Positions 24,229 to 32,465 of a stretch of DNA of 64,000 bases are shown here, in pieces. The stretch lies in the NCBI RefSeq assembly GCF_037976325.1, contig NZ_CP150265.1:1669501-1733500 (forward strand), read 5' to 3'. The translations under genes and the position numbers were made by a program. The number at the start of each line of letters is the position of its first letter. Positions within the stretch are counted from its first letter, which is position 1. This DNA comes from Paenibacillus sp. FSL K6-3182. GTDB lineage: Bacteria; Bacillota; Bacilli; Paenibacillales; Paenibacillaceae. Below the pieces are notes generated by a model, which did not search any database, was not told where the DNA came from, and saw only the letters and a list, made by a program, of their open reading frames with translations.

Positions 24229-25119
24229 ATGGAATTGAAAGAGCAAGAAAACAAAAAAGTTGTCGGATTTATTGGAACGGGTATTATGGGCGCAAGCATG
24301 GCGGGCCATTTGCTTGATCACGGATATGAAGTGAATGTGTTCAACCGAACGAAGTCAAGAGCAGACCTCTTGGTATCAAAGGGTGCTGTTTGGCAGGATT
24401 CGCCGAAGTTGGTTGCGGAGCAATCGGATATTATTATTACGATGCTAGGTTATCCGGCCGACGTGGAAGAGGTTTATTTTGGAGCTGATGGTTTATTGCA
24501 AAATGCTAGGTCCAATGCGGTGCTTATTGATATGACTACCTCAAGCCCTGCCCTTGCCAAACGCATTGAAGCAGAGGCTGGCAACAGAGGGCTTAAGGCG
24601 CTGGATGCCCCAGTTTCTGGCGGCGATGTAGGTGCGAGGGAGGCTAGACTGTCAATCATGGTCGGAGGCTCGGAGCAAGCCTATAATGCGATATTGCCAT
24701 TGTTTATGCTCATAGGTAAAAACATCGTTCATCAAGGTGAGGCAGGAGCGGGTCAATTTACTAAGATGTGTAATCAAATCGCGATTGCATCCAATATGAT
24801 TGGTGTGAGTGAAGCTCTTGCCTATGCCAAAAAAGCGGGACTCGAGCCTAGCAAAGTATTGAAAAGCATTGAAGCCGGCGCTGCGGGAAGCTGGTCCTTA
24901 TCCAATCTAGGACCTCGCATTATCAACGGAGATTTTGCTCCAGGCTTTTACGTAAAACATTTCGTGAAAGATATTAAAATCGCCATCGAGTCAGCTGATG
25001 AGATGGGTCTTCCTTTGCCAGGACTAGCATTAGCACGTTCTTTATATGAGCAACTTATTTCACTTGGTGAAGAAAATAGCGGTACACAAGCGTTATATAA
25101 AGTTATTTTTAAAGAGTAG
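24229..25119 (+). CDS. beta-hydroxyacid dehydrogenase family (3-hydroxyisobutyrate dehydrogenase-like)
   Basis: 296 residues. The N-terminal Rossmann domain has GFIGTGIMGASMAGHL. The substrate signature DAPVSGGDVGARE and the catalytic Lys in GAGQFTKMCNQ are intact. The family oxidises short beta-hydroxyacids or reduces tartronate semialdehyde with NAD(P). A divergent relative is encoded at 45373-46266. No pathway genes lie nearby, so the substrate is open. It is followed by the ccpN operon. Confidence 0.9.
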   Translation: MELKEQENKKVVGFIGTGIMGASMAGHLLDHGYEVNVFNRTKSRADLLVSKGAVWQDSPKLVAEQSDIIITMLGYPADVEEVYFGADGLLQNARSNAVLIDMTTSSPALAKRIEAEAGNRGLKALDAPVSGGDVGAREARLSIMVGGSEQAYNAILPLFMLIGKNIVHQGEAGAGQFTKMCNQIAIASNMIGVSEALAYAKKAGLEPSKVLKSIEAGAAGSWSLSNLGPRIINGDFAPGFYVKHFVKDIKIAIESADEMGLPLPGLALARSLYEQLISLGEENSGTQALYKVIFKE

Positions 25120-25223
25120 GACGACCATATATTGTACATTATTTGTTAATATGATATATTATTTTTAAATAATAGTACTATATAATACAAGTATGACTCA
25201 TATAGAGGACGGGGGAGAGTACG

Positions 25224-25880
25224 ATTCAATTATCTTCGCGGCAATTGGAGCTTCTTGAGCTTGTGAAGAGGCATGCGCCGATTACCGGTGAGCAGTTGGC
25301 AGAATCTCTAGGTGTCAGCAGGCCCACACTGCGCTCGGACTTATCACTTCTCGTCATGCTTGGATTGCTTGATGCGAAGCCCAAAGTTGGTTATTTTCTA
25401 GGCAACACCTATCGCTCAAGCAGCGAGCCTTTGCAGCAATTGAACAATATGAAGGTGAGAGAAGTACAAGGTGTTCCCGTTAATGTTCCGGACTCGTTGT
25501 CCGTGCATGACGCTGTTATTACGTTATTTACTGAAAATGCAGATACTCTTCTAATCGTTAATGAGCAGAAACGTTTTGTTGGAATCGTAACACCGAAGGA
25601 TTTGCTGAAAATAACGCTTGGCAACGCTGGTGCTGCATCTATTCCTATCAGTATGGTGATGACCCGTTATCCTAATATTGTGACGCTAATGCCCGACGAA
25701 TCTGTGATGGAAGCGATTCGCAAAATGTCGCTTCATCAAGTAGATTGTTTACCAGTTATCGTTCCGCGAGAGGATCAGGTGACTGATCCAGAGGTTACTG
25801 GCTGGGTATCGAAGTCGAACATTATACGTCTTATGGCGGACATCGCGATGGATGGGAAATTGGGGGAGCCAGAGTTATGA
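25224..25880 (+). CDS. ccpN: CcpN-type transcriptional repressor (HTH plus CBS pair)
   Basis: About 218 residues. An N-terminal winged helix (RQLELLELVKRHAPITGEQL, AESLGVSRPTLRSDLSLLV) is followed by two CBS domains (VHDAVITLFTENADTLLIV; MTRYPNIVTLMPDESVMEAI). In B. subtilis CcpN represses gluconeogenic genes and is encoded with yqfL, as here. The first usual start codon (TTG 25245) would delete half of the first helix. The frame is open upstream to 25206 and GGGGGAG lies 6 bases before ATT 25224, so ATT is chosen. The N-terminus resembles the B. subtilis protein beginning STIELNKRQ. Confidence 0.87.
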   Translation: MQLSSRQLELLELVKRHAPITGEQLAESLGVSRPTLRSDLSLLVMLGLLDAKPKVGYFLGNTYRSSSEPLQQLNNMKVREVQGVPVNVPDSLSVHDAVITLFTENADTLLIVNEQKRFVGIVTPKDLLKITLGNAGAASIPISMVMTRYPNIVTLMPDESVMEAIRKMSLHQVDCLPVIVPREDQVTDPEVTGWVSKSNIIRLMADIAMDGKLGEPEL

Positions 25881-26677
25881 AACAGCAGATCATTTATGTA
25901 TGCTCCGATGCTGTTGGTGAAACGGCGGAAGCAGTTGCAAAGGCGACTTTACGTCAATTCTCCTCAGAACAAGTGAAAATAAAGCGTTACGGTCACATTA
26001 AATCCGAGGATGAAATTATCCGTATCGTGGCTGAGGCCGCTAGTACTGGCGGTTTTATAAGCTATACGCTCGTCCAGCCGGAGCTTCGGGAGCAAATGAA
26101 GGAAGAGGCTTTTAGAGCTGGAGTTAGAGCCGTTGATGTCATGGGACCGATGATGCAAGCATACGTTGATACGTTTGGGAGTTTCCCGAAGCGTGAGCCG
26201 GGGCTGCTGCACTCCATTGACGATGCTTACCATCGCCGGATGGATGCTATTGAGTTCGCTGTGAAATATGATGACGGCAAGGATGCTCGAGGTTTTGTAC
26301 AAGCGCAGGTCGTCCTGATTGGCGTATCTCGAACGTCGAAGACGCCGCTGAGCATCTTTTTGTCCCATAAAGGAATTAAGACGGCTAACCTGCCGTTAAT
26401 GCCCGAGGTTAATCCTCCCGAAGAATTGAAGCCTGCACCTGGCAGGCTCATTATAGGTTTAACGATGCAAGCTGAGCATCTTCTGGAGATCCGCTCTGAA
26501 CGGCTTAAGACGCTGGGACTTCCGGCATCTGCGCAGTATGCGACAACCGAGCGCATTCAAGAAGAGCTTGATTATGCAGAGTCCGTCATGAAATCATTGA
26601 ATTGTCCTGTTATAGATGTTACAAATCGTGCTATTGAAGAGACTGCAGGTATTATTACTGAATGGCTTAACAAATAA
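25877..26677 (+). CDS. yqfL: PPDK/PEP-synthase regulatory kinase-phosphorylase family (YqfL)
   Basis: 266 residues, overlapping ccpN by 4 bases. The family (DUF299) switches pyruvate phosphate dikinase or PEP synthase on and off by ADP-dependent phosphorylation and phosphate-dependent dephosphorylation. Visible are the opening [17 protein letters not shown], the P-loop-like [18 protein letters not shown] and [13 protein letters not shown] region [18 protein letters not shown]. In B. subtilis YqfL modulates CcpN activity, and the gene pair has the same order, so both act in control of gluconeogenesis. Confidence 0.93.
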   Translation: MKQQIIYVCSDAVGETAEAVAKATLRQFSSEQVKIKRYGHIKSEDEIIRIVAEAASTGGFISYTLVQPELREQMKEEAFRAGVRAVDVMGPMMQAYVDTFGSFPKREPGLLHSIDDAYHRRMDAIEFAVKYDDGKDARGFVQAQVVLIGVSRTSKTPLSIFLSHKGIKTANLPLMPEVNPPEELKPAPGRLIIGLTMQAEHLLEIRSERLKTLGLPASAQYATTERIQEELDYAESVMKSLNCPVIDVTNRAIEETAGIITEWLNK

Positions 26678-26712
26678 ATGGCTATACCGATAGAGACAAA
26701 GGGGGATTCAAC

Positions 26713-27111
26713 ATGGATAAAACGTTTGTAATGGTTAAGCCAGATGGTTACGCGCGTGGTTTAGTAGGTCGTATTGTTGCTCGATTTGAAGAGAAGGGCT
26801 TTAAACTAGTAGATGCAAGGGTAATGCGCCTTTCAAGAGAGCAAGCCGAGACACATTATGAGCATTTGCGCTCAAAGGTGTTTTTTGACGAGTTGGTCGA
26901 TTTTATCGTTTCGGGGCCTGTATTTGCTATGATATGGGAAGGCAAAGACGCTATTAAAAACGCAAGGAGTCTTATTGGTGCAACGAATCCATCTGAAGCC
27001 CTTGCAGGTACAATCCGCGGAGATTTTGCAATCGATGTAGCTAGCAATATTATTCATGGATCTGACTCTATCGAAAGCGCAGAGCGCGAGATCAAAAACT
27101 TTTTCCAATAG
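26713..27111 (+). CDS. ndk: nucleoside diphosphate kinase
   Basis: 132 residues. Ndk transfers the terminal phosphate between nucleoside triphosphates and diphosphates. The opening [18 protein letters not shown], the nucleotide-binding [20 protein letters not shown] and the active His115 in NIIHGSDS are all present. The length is slightly under the usual 148 because the C-terminus is short (EREIKNFFQ), as in other Bacillales. AAAGGGGG precedes ATG 26713. Confidence 0.96.
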   Translation: MDKTFVMVKPDGYARGLVGRIVARFEEKGFKLVDARVMRLSREQAETHYEHLRSKVFFDELVDFIVSGPVFAMIWEGKDAIKNARSLIGATNPSEALAGTIRGDFAIDVASNIIHGSDSIESAEREIKNFFQ

Positions 27112-27218
27112 TCAACGGAATTGTAAGTTAAAGAAATAAGATAAACAGCAGAAAATTCCTTAGTTGACGAATGGAATATGGGTATGGTAAATTTTAAACA
27201 AAGTTAATGATCAAACAC

Positions 27219-27270
27219 GGAAGCACCGTATAAGGACGCAGATATCTGCGCCTTCTACGGTGCTTTTTTT
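27219..27270 (+). terminator. terminator between ndk and the Tad locus
   Basis: AGCACCGTA pairs with TACGGTGCT, enclosing an inner CGCAGATATCTGCG hairpin, followed by seven Ts. Confidence 0.85.
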
Positions 27271-27292
27271 GTGTTTTCTAAGCGGAAGGAAG

Positions 27293-28468
27293 GTGAAAGG
27301 GCTGAACAAATATCAACTTGCTGTGGCGGTAAGGGAGCCGGAATACTTGAAGCGGCTGGCTGATTATATGCAAGGCAGCAAGCTTGGCGAGCAATGGCAG
27401 ATTATCGCGTTCACGCACGCAGATTCTTGGAAGCTCTATGTGAAGCAAGGCTACAAGATTGACTTATTGGCTGCTCAGCCTGAGCTGCTTGCAGAAATGG
27501 ATGCAGAGCAAGCGGGTATTCCTGTAATTGCTCTAGTGCTACAGCTGGGAGAGAGCAAGGAGAAGCATGAGCTTTTGCAATATCAACCCATTCCCCAGCT
27601 GCTGAAGCGTTTTTCGGAGATTCATTCCCAAGCGATAGGACATGCTGCCTCTTCGTCAGGCGCTTACGAGAGGCCGTCTGGCATGAATATTATATCTGTT
27701 TATTCGGCGTCGGGGGGAGTTGGGAAGACGGCTTTGGCGCTGCATTTGGTACATGCTGCAAGTGTGCATCAATGTCGTGCCTTTTATCTGAACCTTGAGC
27801 GGTGGAACTCTTCTGAAGCTTGGCTGCACAACCAGCAATATACAGATGGCCTCAGTGAAGGAGAGGTGAAAGAGGAGGGTTTGTCAGAACTGCTTTATGG
27901 ACTCAAGGCACAGCCGGGGCAGTCGGTCAATTGGCTTATGGAGCATCGAAAACGGGATTCGCAGCTTAAGGGTGATTATTTAGCCCCATGCACCAATTTG
28001 GAGGATCGATTGACGCTTAATGAGGAAGATGCGGCCGGAATAGTGAGTACGATTGCTCGAAGCGGGCAGTATGATCTCATTGTCGTTGATTTGGAGGGCG
28101 GTCTGGATGAGCTGCACCTTGCTATTTTTGAACGATCAAATCATGTGCTTTGGGTTGCAAGCGATAATCCGTCTGTGAGGGATAAACAAAAAATGGCCCT
28201 GCGTTATGGAGCGCAAAAGTGGAGTGATCGCTTTAGCTCTTTGTCCAATAAATTCAAATGCGTAAAAAACCATGTGGTTAATCCGAAGCATACCGTTGAT
28301 AACGAGATTGATGGCATGGCATGCGCCAAGGTGGGGCTGCCGGAGATTCCAGAATGGCGAGGAGCAAGCCATCTTGCTCTGCTGTCATCGCCGTTATACC
28401 GAGCAGCTGCAGATCAATTATTCAAGCAGCTTTATTTGGAAGGAGGCGGATCAATTGCTGAGCGATGA
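27293..28468 (+). CDS. cpaE: CpaE/TadZ-like ATPase of the Tad pilus
   Basis: About 391 residues. A receiver-like N-terminal domain (KYQLAVAVREPEYLKRLADY) is followed by a MinD/ParA-type ATPase with a deviant Walker A (SASGGVGKTALALHLVHAA), a switch DLEGGLDELHL and a late helix region. TadZ/CpaE proteins place the pilus machine in the cell. Start: GTG 27293, although a CTG at 27302 has the better-spaced GGAAGGTG; no ATG is available. The gene leads the Tad operon and overlaps cpaF by 14 bases. Confidence 0.85.
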   Translation: MKGLNKYQLAVAVREPEYLKRLADYMQGSKLGEQWQIIAFTHADSWKLYVKQGYKIDLLAAQPELLAEMDAEQAGIPVIALVLQLGESKEKHELLQYQPIPQLLKRFSEIHSQAIGHAASSSGAYERPSGMNIISVYSASGGVGKTALALHLVHAASVHQCRAFYLNLERWNSSEAWLHNQQYTDGLSEGEVKEEGLSELLYGLKAQPGQSVNWLMEHRKRDSQLKGDYLAPCTNLEDRLTLNEEDAAGIVSTIARSGQYDLIVVDLEGGLDELHLAIFERSNHVLWVASDNPSVRDKQKMALRYGAQKWSDRFSSLSNKFKCVKNHVVNPKHTVDNEIDGMACAKVGLPEIPEWRGASHLALLSSPLYRAAADQLFKQLYLEGGGSIAER

Positions 28469-29693
28469 AACGGTGCTTGAGCTGCGCAACAAGGTACGAG
28501 CCAAAATTGATTTTAGCGGATCACTGTCAGATGAAAGCTTGATGAGAATAGCAGAAGAAATCGTTTTCGAATGGTGCGATCTTCATCCTCTTACCGCAAC
28601 CGAGAAAGTGAAGCTTGTACGGAGGCTGTTCCATTCGTTTAGAGGTCTTGATATTTTGCAGCCGCTGATGGAGGATGCCTCCATTAGTGAAATTATGATC
28701 AATCATCATGCAGAAATATTTGTGGAGCGAAGAGGGAGAATGACACTTTTGCCGGTTTCTTTCGAAAGTAGAGAACGGCTCGAGGATCTAATCCAGACCG
28801 TTGTTGCGAGTGTGAATCGTGTCGTTAACGAGTCTACGCCGATTGTTGACGCCCGTCTGAAAGATGGCTCTAGGGTGCATGTCGTATTGCCGCCGGTTGC
28901 GCTCAAAGGACCATGCATGACCATTCGGAAGTTTCCTGATCAGCCTCTAACGATGGAGGAGCTAGTAGCATTCCACTCGCTCTCGCAGGAAGCGGCATCG
29001 TTTTTGAAAGAGCTTGTCGGGGCTCAATACAATATGTTTATAAGCGGCGGAACAGGAACAGGCAAAACAACTTTTTTAAATGCATTGTCGCAGTTTATCC
29101 AGCCGGATGAGCGGATTGTTACGATCGAGGACTCCGCTGAACTGCAAATTCGCTCCATCCCTAACCTAGTAGCGATGGAAACTCGCAATGCGAATACAGA
29201 GGGGAAAGGGGAGATTACGATTCGCGACCTCATACGTGCCTCGCTTCGGATGCGTCCTAATCGCATTATCGTCGGTGAGGTGCGGGGAGGAGAGGCTCTT
29301 GATATGCTGCAGGCATTAAATACCGGCCATGCCGGAAGCATGTCAACGGGCCATAGTAATGGCGCGAAGGATATGATGGCTCGGCTGGAGTCGATGGTGC
29401 TAAGTGCAGCAGAATTGCCCGTGCTCGTTATTCGCCAGCAAATCGCCTCAGCCATCGATATTGTTATCCATCTATCAAGATTCCGTGATCGCACCCGCAA
29501 AGTGACGGAGATATGCGAGGTCATTGGCGTTGAAGATGGAGAAATATTGCTTAATCCACTGTTTATTTTTGAGGAGGAGGGAGAGCGGAATGGCAGAGTG
29601 CTTGGCGGGCTAAAACGTACAGCGAATCCGGTAATGAGAATGGACAAATTGACGCTTGCTGGAAAAAGAATGGTCGAAGGAGTGGCGATATGA
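28455..29693 (+). CDS. cpaF: CpaF/TadA secretion ATPase
   Basis: 412 residues beginning at TTG 28455, which has AGGAGG 8 bases upstream and lies inside the cpaE end. It is the hexameric motor for pilus assembly. Walker A GGTGTGKTT (198-206), the Asp box (ERIVTIEDSAELQ), Walker B (RIIVGEVRGGEALDML) and the His box (NTGHAGSMSTGHSN) are intact, as is the N-terminal lead SEIMINHHAEIFVERRG. The full length and motifs suggest a working enzyme. Confidence 0.94.
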   Translation: MLSDETVLELRNKVRAKIDFSGSLSDESLMRIAEEIVFEWCDLHPLTATEKVKLVRRLFHSFRGLDILQPLMEDASISEIMINHHAEIFVERRGRMTLLPVSFESRERLEDLIQTVVASVNRVVNESTPIVDARLKDGSRVHVVLPPVALKGPCMTIRKFPDQPLTMEELVAFHSLSQEAASFLKELVGAQYNMFISGGTGTGKTTFLNALSQFIQPDERIVTIEDSAELQIRSIPNLVAMETRNANTEGKGEITIRDLIRASLRMRPNRIIVGEVRGGEALDMLQALNTGHAGSMSTGHSNGAKDMMARLESMVLSAAELPVLVIRQQIASAIDIVIHLSRFRDRTRKVTEICEVIGVEDGEILLNPLFIFEEEGERNGRVLGGLKRTANPVMRMDKLTLAGKRMVEGVAI

Positions 29694-30562
29694 ACAATTC
29701 AAGCGGCGTGAATAAAAGCAGCAGCCTTCATCGTCAGCATGGGGGACGGATAGAGAGAATGCTCTTATGGTGCGGCTGGGAAAGCGATGCGACGCTAGCG
29801 AATCTTCGAGCTGGCCGAACCCTTACCAATTATGAACAATACCCGCTTAATCGAAACCAGTTTATTGCTACGTCCTTAATCGCAGCTGTGATTTTCTATG
29901 GTGCTGTCTTCTTATTTTATCATTCTGTGTTCCTTTCATTTGCAGCGGCAAGCTTGGGTATACTCGCTCCTAGAATTAGACGAAAATTTCTTCTGGAACA
30001 GCGCAAGGAGAGACTGAAGCTGCAATTTAAAGAAGCTTTATTTTCACTGACTTCCTCGCTTGCAGCAGGGCGCTCTCTTGAAAATGCATTTTTATCTACT
30101 CACGATGATTTGAAGCTAATTTACCCTGATGCTCGAACGGAGCTGCTGCTGGAGTTTCAAATCATTCGCTTTCGTCTAGATAACGGCGAGCCCATAGAAT
30201 ACGCGCTGCGCAACTTTGCTAATCGTGCAGGAATTGATGAGATTACTCAGTTCGTCGATGCACTAGCTGCTTGCAAGCGCTCTGGAGGAGATTTGCTTGA
30301 GGTGATGAAACAAACCTCGATCATTATTGGAGAGAAACTTGAAATTGAGCAGGAAATTGCAGTTATGGTTGCTCAAAAAAAATTCGAAGGTCGAATTATG
30401 ATGGCGGTGCCTTTTGTTTTTTTAGCGTTTTTAAGCCTAGCTGCACCCGACTATATGGCTCCTTTATATGGAGGAATCGGATATTTGCTATTGACGGGAG
30501 CGCTGCTGCTTTTGCTTCTCTGCTTTTGGTTGATGGCAAAGATGATGAGTATCCGAATGTAG
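29690..30562 (+). CDS. tadB: TadB-like type II/IV secretion F-domain membrane protein
   Basis: 290 residues, overlapping cpaF by 4 bases. It has two N-terminal membrane helices (FIATSLIAAVIFYGAVFLF; FLSFAAASLGILAP), a cytosolic T2SSF domain (FKEALFSLTSSLAAGRSLEN; EYALRNFANRAGIDEITQFV; VAQKKFEGRIMMAVPFVFL) and two C-terminal helices. TadB and TadC form the inner platform that the CpaF motor turns. Confidence 0.9.
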   Translation: MNNSSGVNKSSSLHRQHGGRIERMLLWCGWESDATLANLRAGRTLTNYEQYPLNRNQFIATSLIAAVIFYGAVFLFYHSVFLSFAAASLGILAPRIRRKFLLEQRKERLKLQFKEALFSLTSSLAAGRSLENAFLSTHDDLKLIYPDARTELLLEFQIIRFRLDNGEPIEYALRNFANRAGIDEITQFVDALAACKRSGGDLLEVMKQTSIIIGEKLEIEQEIAVMVAQKKFEGRIMMAVPFVFLAFLSLAAPDYMAPLYGGIGYLLLTGALLLLLLCFWLMAKMMSIRM

Positions 30563-30580
30563 GATGAAAGGGGACAAAGC

Positions 30581-31465
30581 ATGCTCGCGGCAATTGCACC
30601 GGTTACTTTAACGGTGATTTGGGTGTACTTGGCAGGAAAAGGAGCATTGTATGCCATATGGCGTCAGCTAATGGGTAGAAAACAAACGAATGACCAAACG
30701 CGGCAGCAGCTAATGCAGCTAAGTTTGATTGACCCTTTTATGCGTGTGCTAGAACGGTTCAAGCTATTTGATACGCTGCATCTGCCTATGGGCAGCTACC
30801 ATATGAAGCTCCTCTTATTGAAGGATAGCAGCTGGTCAATCGAGCGGACAAAAGGTGAAGCAACTGCTGCTCTAGGTACGGGATATGCTGCTTTAACAGG
30901 TTGTGCTTGGATGAGTTTACTTGGACAGGAGCCTACACTGTTAGTCATGGGAGTAGTATTCGGCATCGTGCTAACGATACGCCCTTTCGTAGATGCAAGG
31001 CGGCAAGTTGAGGAACGAAAGCAGCAAATCATTATGGAGCTCCCCGTTATGCTCAGCAAGTTAATGCTGCTGGTCGGTGCCGGTGAGACGGTACAGCAAG
31101 CGCTAGCAAGATGCTTGGAGGGGAAGGAGGCTGTGCAGCATCCTCTCTACAAGGAATGGGGAGAGACGGTGTCTATGCTTCGCAACGGTCAATCGTTCAG
31201 TACGGTAATGGAGCGGTTTAATAGAAGATGCGCGGTGCAGGAGGTTTCGATCTTCACAACGGTGCTCTTATTGAATTATCGCCGCGGAGGAGAGCATTTT
31301 ATTCTTGCATTGCGAGAGCTCTCTTACACTTTATGGGAGAAGCGCAAGGCAATCGCTAGATCGCGCGGGGAGAAAGCCTCCTCAAAGCTTGTATTTCCGC
31401 TTGTAGGTATTTTGCTAGTACTTATGATTTTGGTAGCAGCACCCGCAGTACTGCTCATGTCTTAA
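30581..31465 (+). CDS. tadC: TadC-like platform membrane protein
   Basis: 294 residues. An N-terminal helix, a double hydrophobic segment (ALGTGYAALTGCAWMSLL; LLVMGVVFGIVLTIRPFV), a T2SSF domain (ELPVMLSKLMLLVGAGETVQ, QALARCLEG; LNYRRGGEHFILALRELSYT) and a final helix (FPLVGILLVLMILVAAPAVL) match TadC. It follows tadB by 18 bases with AAAGGGG as ribosome site. It is expected to pair with TadB in the platform. Confidence 0.9.
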   Translation: MLAAIAPVTLTVIWVYLAGKGALYAIWRQLMGRKQTNDQTRQQLMQLSLIDPFMRVLERFKLFDTLHLPMGSYHMKLLLLKDSSWSIERTKGEATAALGTGYAALTGCAWMSLLGQEPTLLVMGVVFGIVLTIRPFVDARRQVEERKQQIIMELPVMLSKLMLLVGAGETVQQALARCLEGKEAVQHPLYKEWGETVSMLRNGQSFSTVMERFNRRCAVQEVSIFTTVLLLNYRRGGEHFILALRELSYTLWEKRKAIARSRGEKASSKLVFPLVGILLVLMILVAAPAVLLMS

Positions 31466-31483
31466 CTTAAATTAGAGAGGAAG

Positions 31484-31675
31484 ATGAAGATGAGAAAAAT
31501 AGGCCAATCACTGCGTTCATTTTGGAAAGAGGAAGATGGTTTAGGGACACTCGAAATTATTTTGATTATTGCGGTTGTCATCATTATTGCACTGTTGTTT
31601 AAAGACTGGATTATTGAGCTGATTGAGCGTTTGATGGGCAAAGCAGATGACGAGGCGGACAAAATTTTCAGTTAG
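31484..31675 (+). CDS. Flp-type IVb pilin
   Basis: 63 residues. It has a short basic lead, then the class IVb prepilin signature: EEDGLGTLEIILIIAVVIII, with Gly before the cut and Glu at position +5 counted from the Leu after Gly (the Glu of TLEI). One long hydrophobic helix follows, then a charged end (KADDEADKIFS). Cleavage by the A24 peptidase encoded downstream would release the mature pilin. ATG 31490, 9 bases after GAGAGG, may be the true start. It is the only Flp pilin in the locus. Confidence 0.88.
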   Translation: MKMRKIGQSLRSFWKEEDGLGTLEIILIIAVVIIIALLFKDWIIELIERLMGKADDEADKIFS

Positions 31676-31678
31676 CGG

Positions 31679-32413
31679 GTGAGGCTTTTGAACAGATTGC
31701 GAATAAATGCAGGGCTGCTTCGCTTGCTTAAGAAGGAGCAAGGCAGTTTTACGCTGGAGTCTACGATCGTATTTCCGATGCTGTTCGGGCTTATATTGTT
31801 GTTTATTTTGTTTGGAATGTACATGTACGAGAAGATCATTGTCTATTATGCAGCGTCTTCAACAGCAGAGCGTGCGGCCTTCAGCTGGGATAACAGTAAT
31901 CGAGATGCAAGGAGCGGCATGCTCAATGAGCCAAGTTATGATGGTTTATATTGGCGTATTGGCGAGGATGGCGTGCTCAGCAGCTTGTTTGGACTGAGAG
32001 GAGAAAATGATGCAGCGAAAGTCGTGCTCCCACTTGCAGAGACGGGTGATGGAGAAAAGAATGCTTTAGCTATTCGGAAAATAGAGCAGTCTGCTAGATG
32101 GTTGGGACAAGCAGGCCTAACATACGAAGGAGAAATCAGCTATTCAAGCAGCATTCTGAGAAGAGTGATCAAAGTCAAACTGAAGGAGCCTTTATCGGCT
32201 GAATCCATTGAGAAAAGCTGGTTGAAGCGTGAACCCAAAAGTGCAGCCTCTTCCACGGTAGTTGATCCAACTGAGTTTATTCGGAGTGTTGATCTCGTAC
32301 GCTATTATTCATCAAGGTTTGCAAATCGGGCTGGAGGAGCGGGGCAAGCAAAGTCTCAGGCCGGTCAAGTGCTGGATACTTATAAAGGTCAGGGGAAGGC
32401 GACAAAGCCATAA
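31679..32413 (+). CDS. TadE-like pseudopilin
   Basis: 244 residues. A basic lead with EQGSFTLESTIVFPMLFGLI, the TadE-type segment with Glu five residues after Gly, is followed by one membrane helix and a mixed extracellular domain of about 200 residues. The tail is Gly/Gln/Lys-rich. TadE-type pseudopilins are minor pilus components made by the same peptidase. It starts 3 bases after the Flp stop at GTG 31679, so translation is probably coupled. Confidence 0.85.
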   Translation: MRLLNRLRINAGLLRLLKKEQGSFTLESTIVFPMLFGLILLFILFGMYMYEKIIVYYAASSTAERAAFSWDNSNRDARSGMLNEPSYDGLYWRIGEDGVLSSLFGLRGENDAAKVVLPLAETGDGEKNALAIRKIEQSARWLGQAGLTYEGEISYSSSILRRVIKVKLKEPLSAESIEKSWLKREPKSAASSTVVDPTEFIRSVDLVRYYSSRFANRAGGAGQAKSQAGQVLDTYKGQGKATKP

Positions 32414-32465
32414 TGTAGCGGAACAAATAAGGCTTGTAAGGTAACGATGGAGGTGCAAGGCAGCA

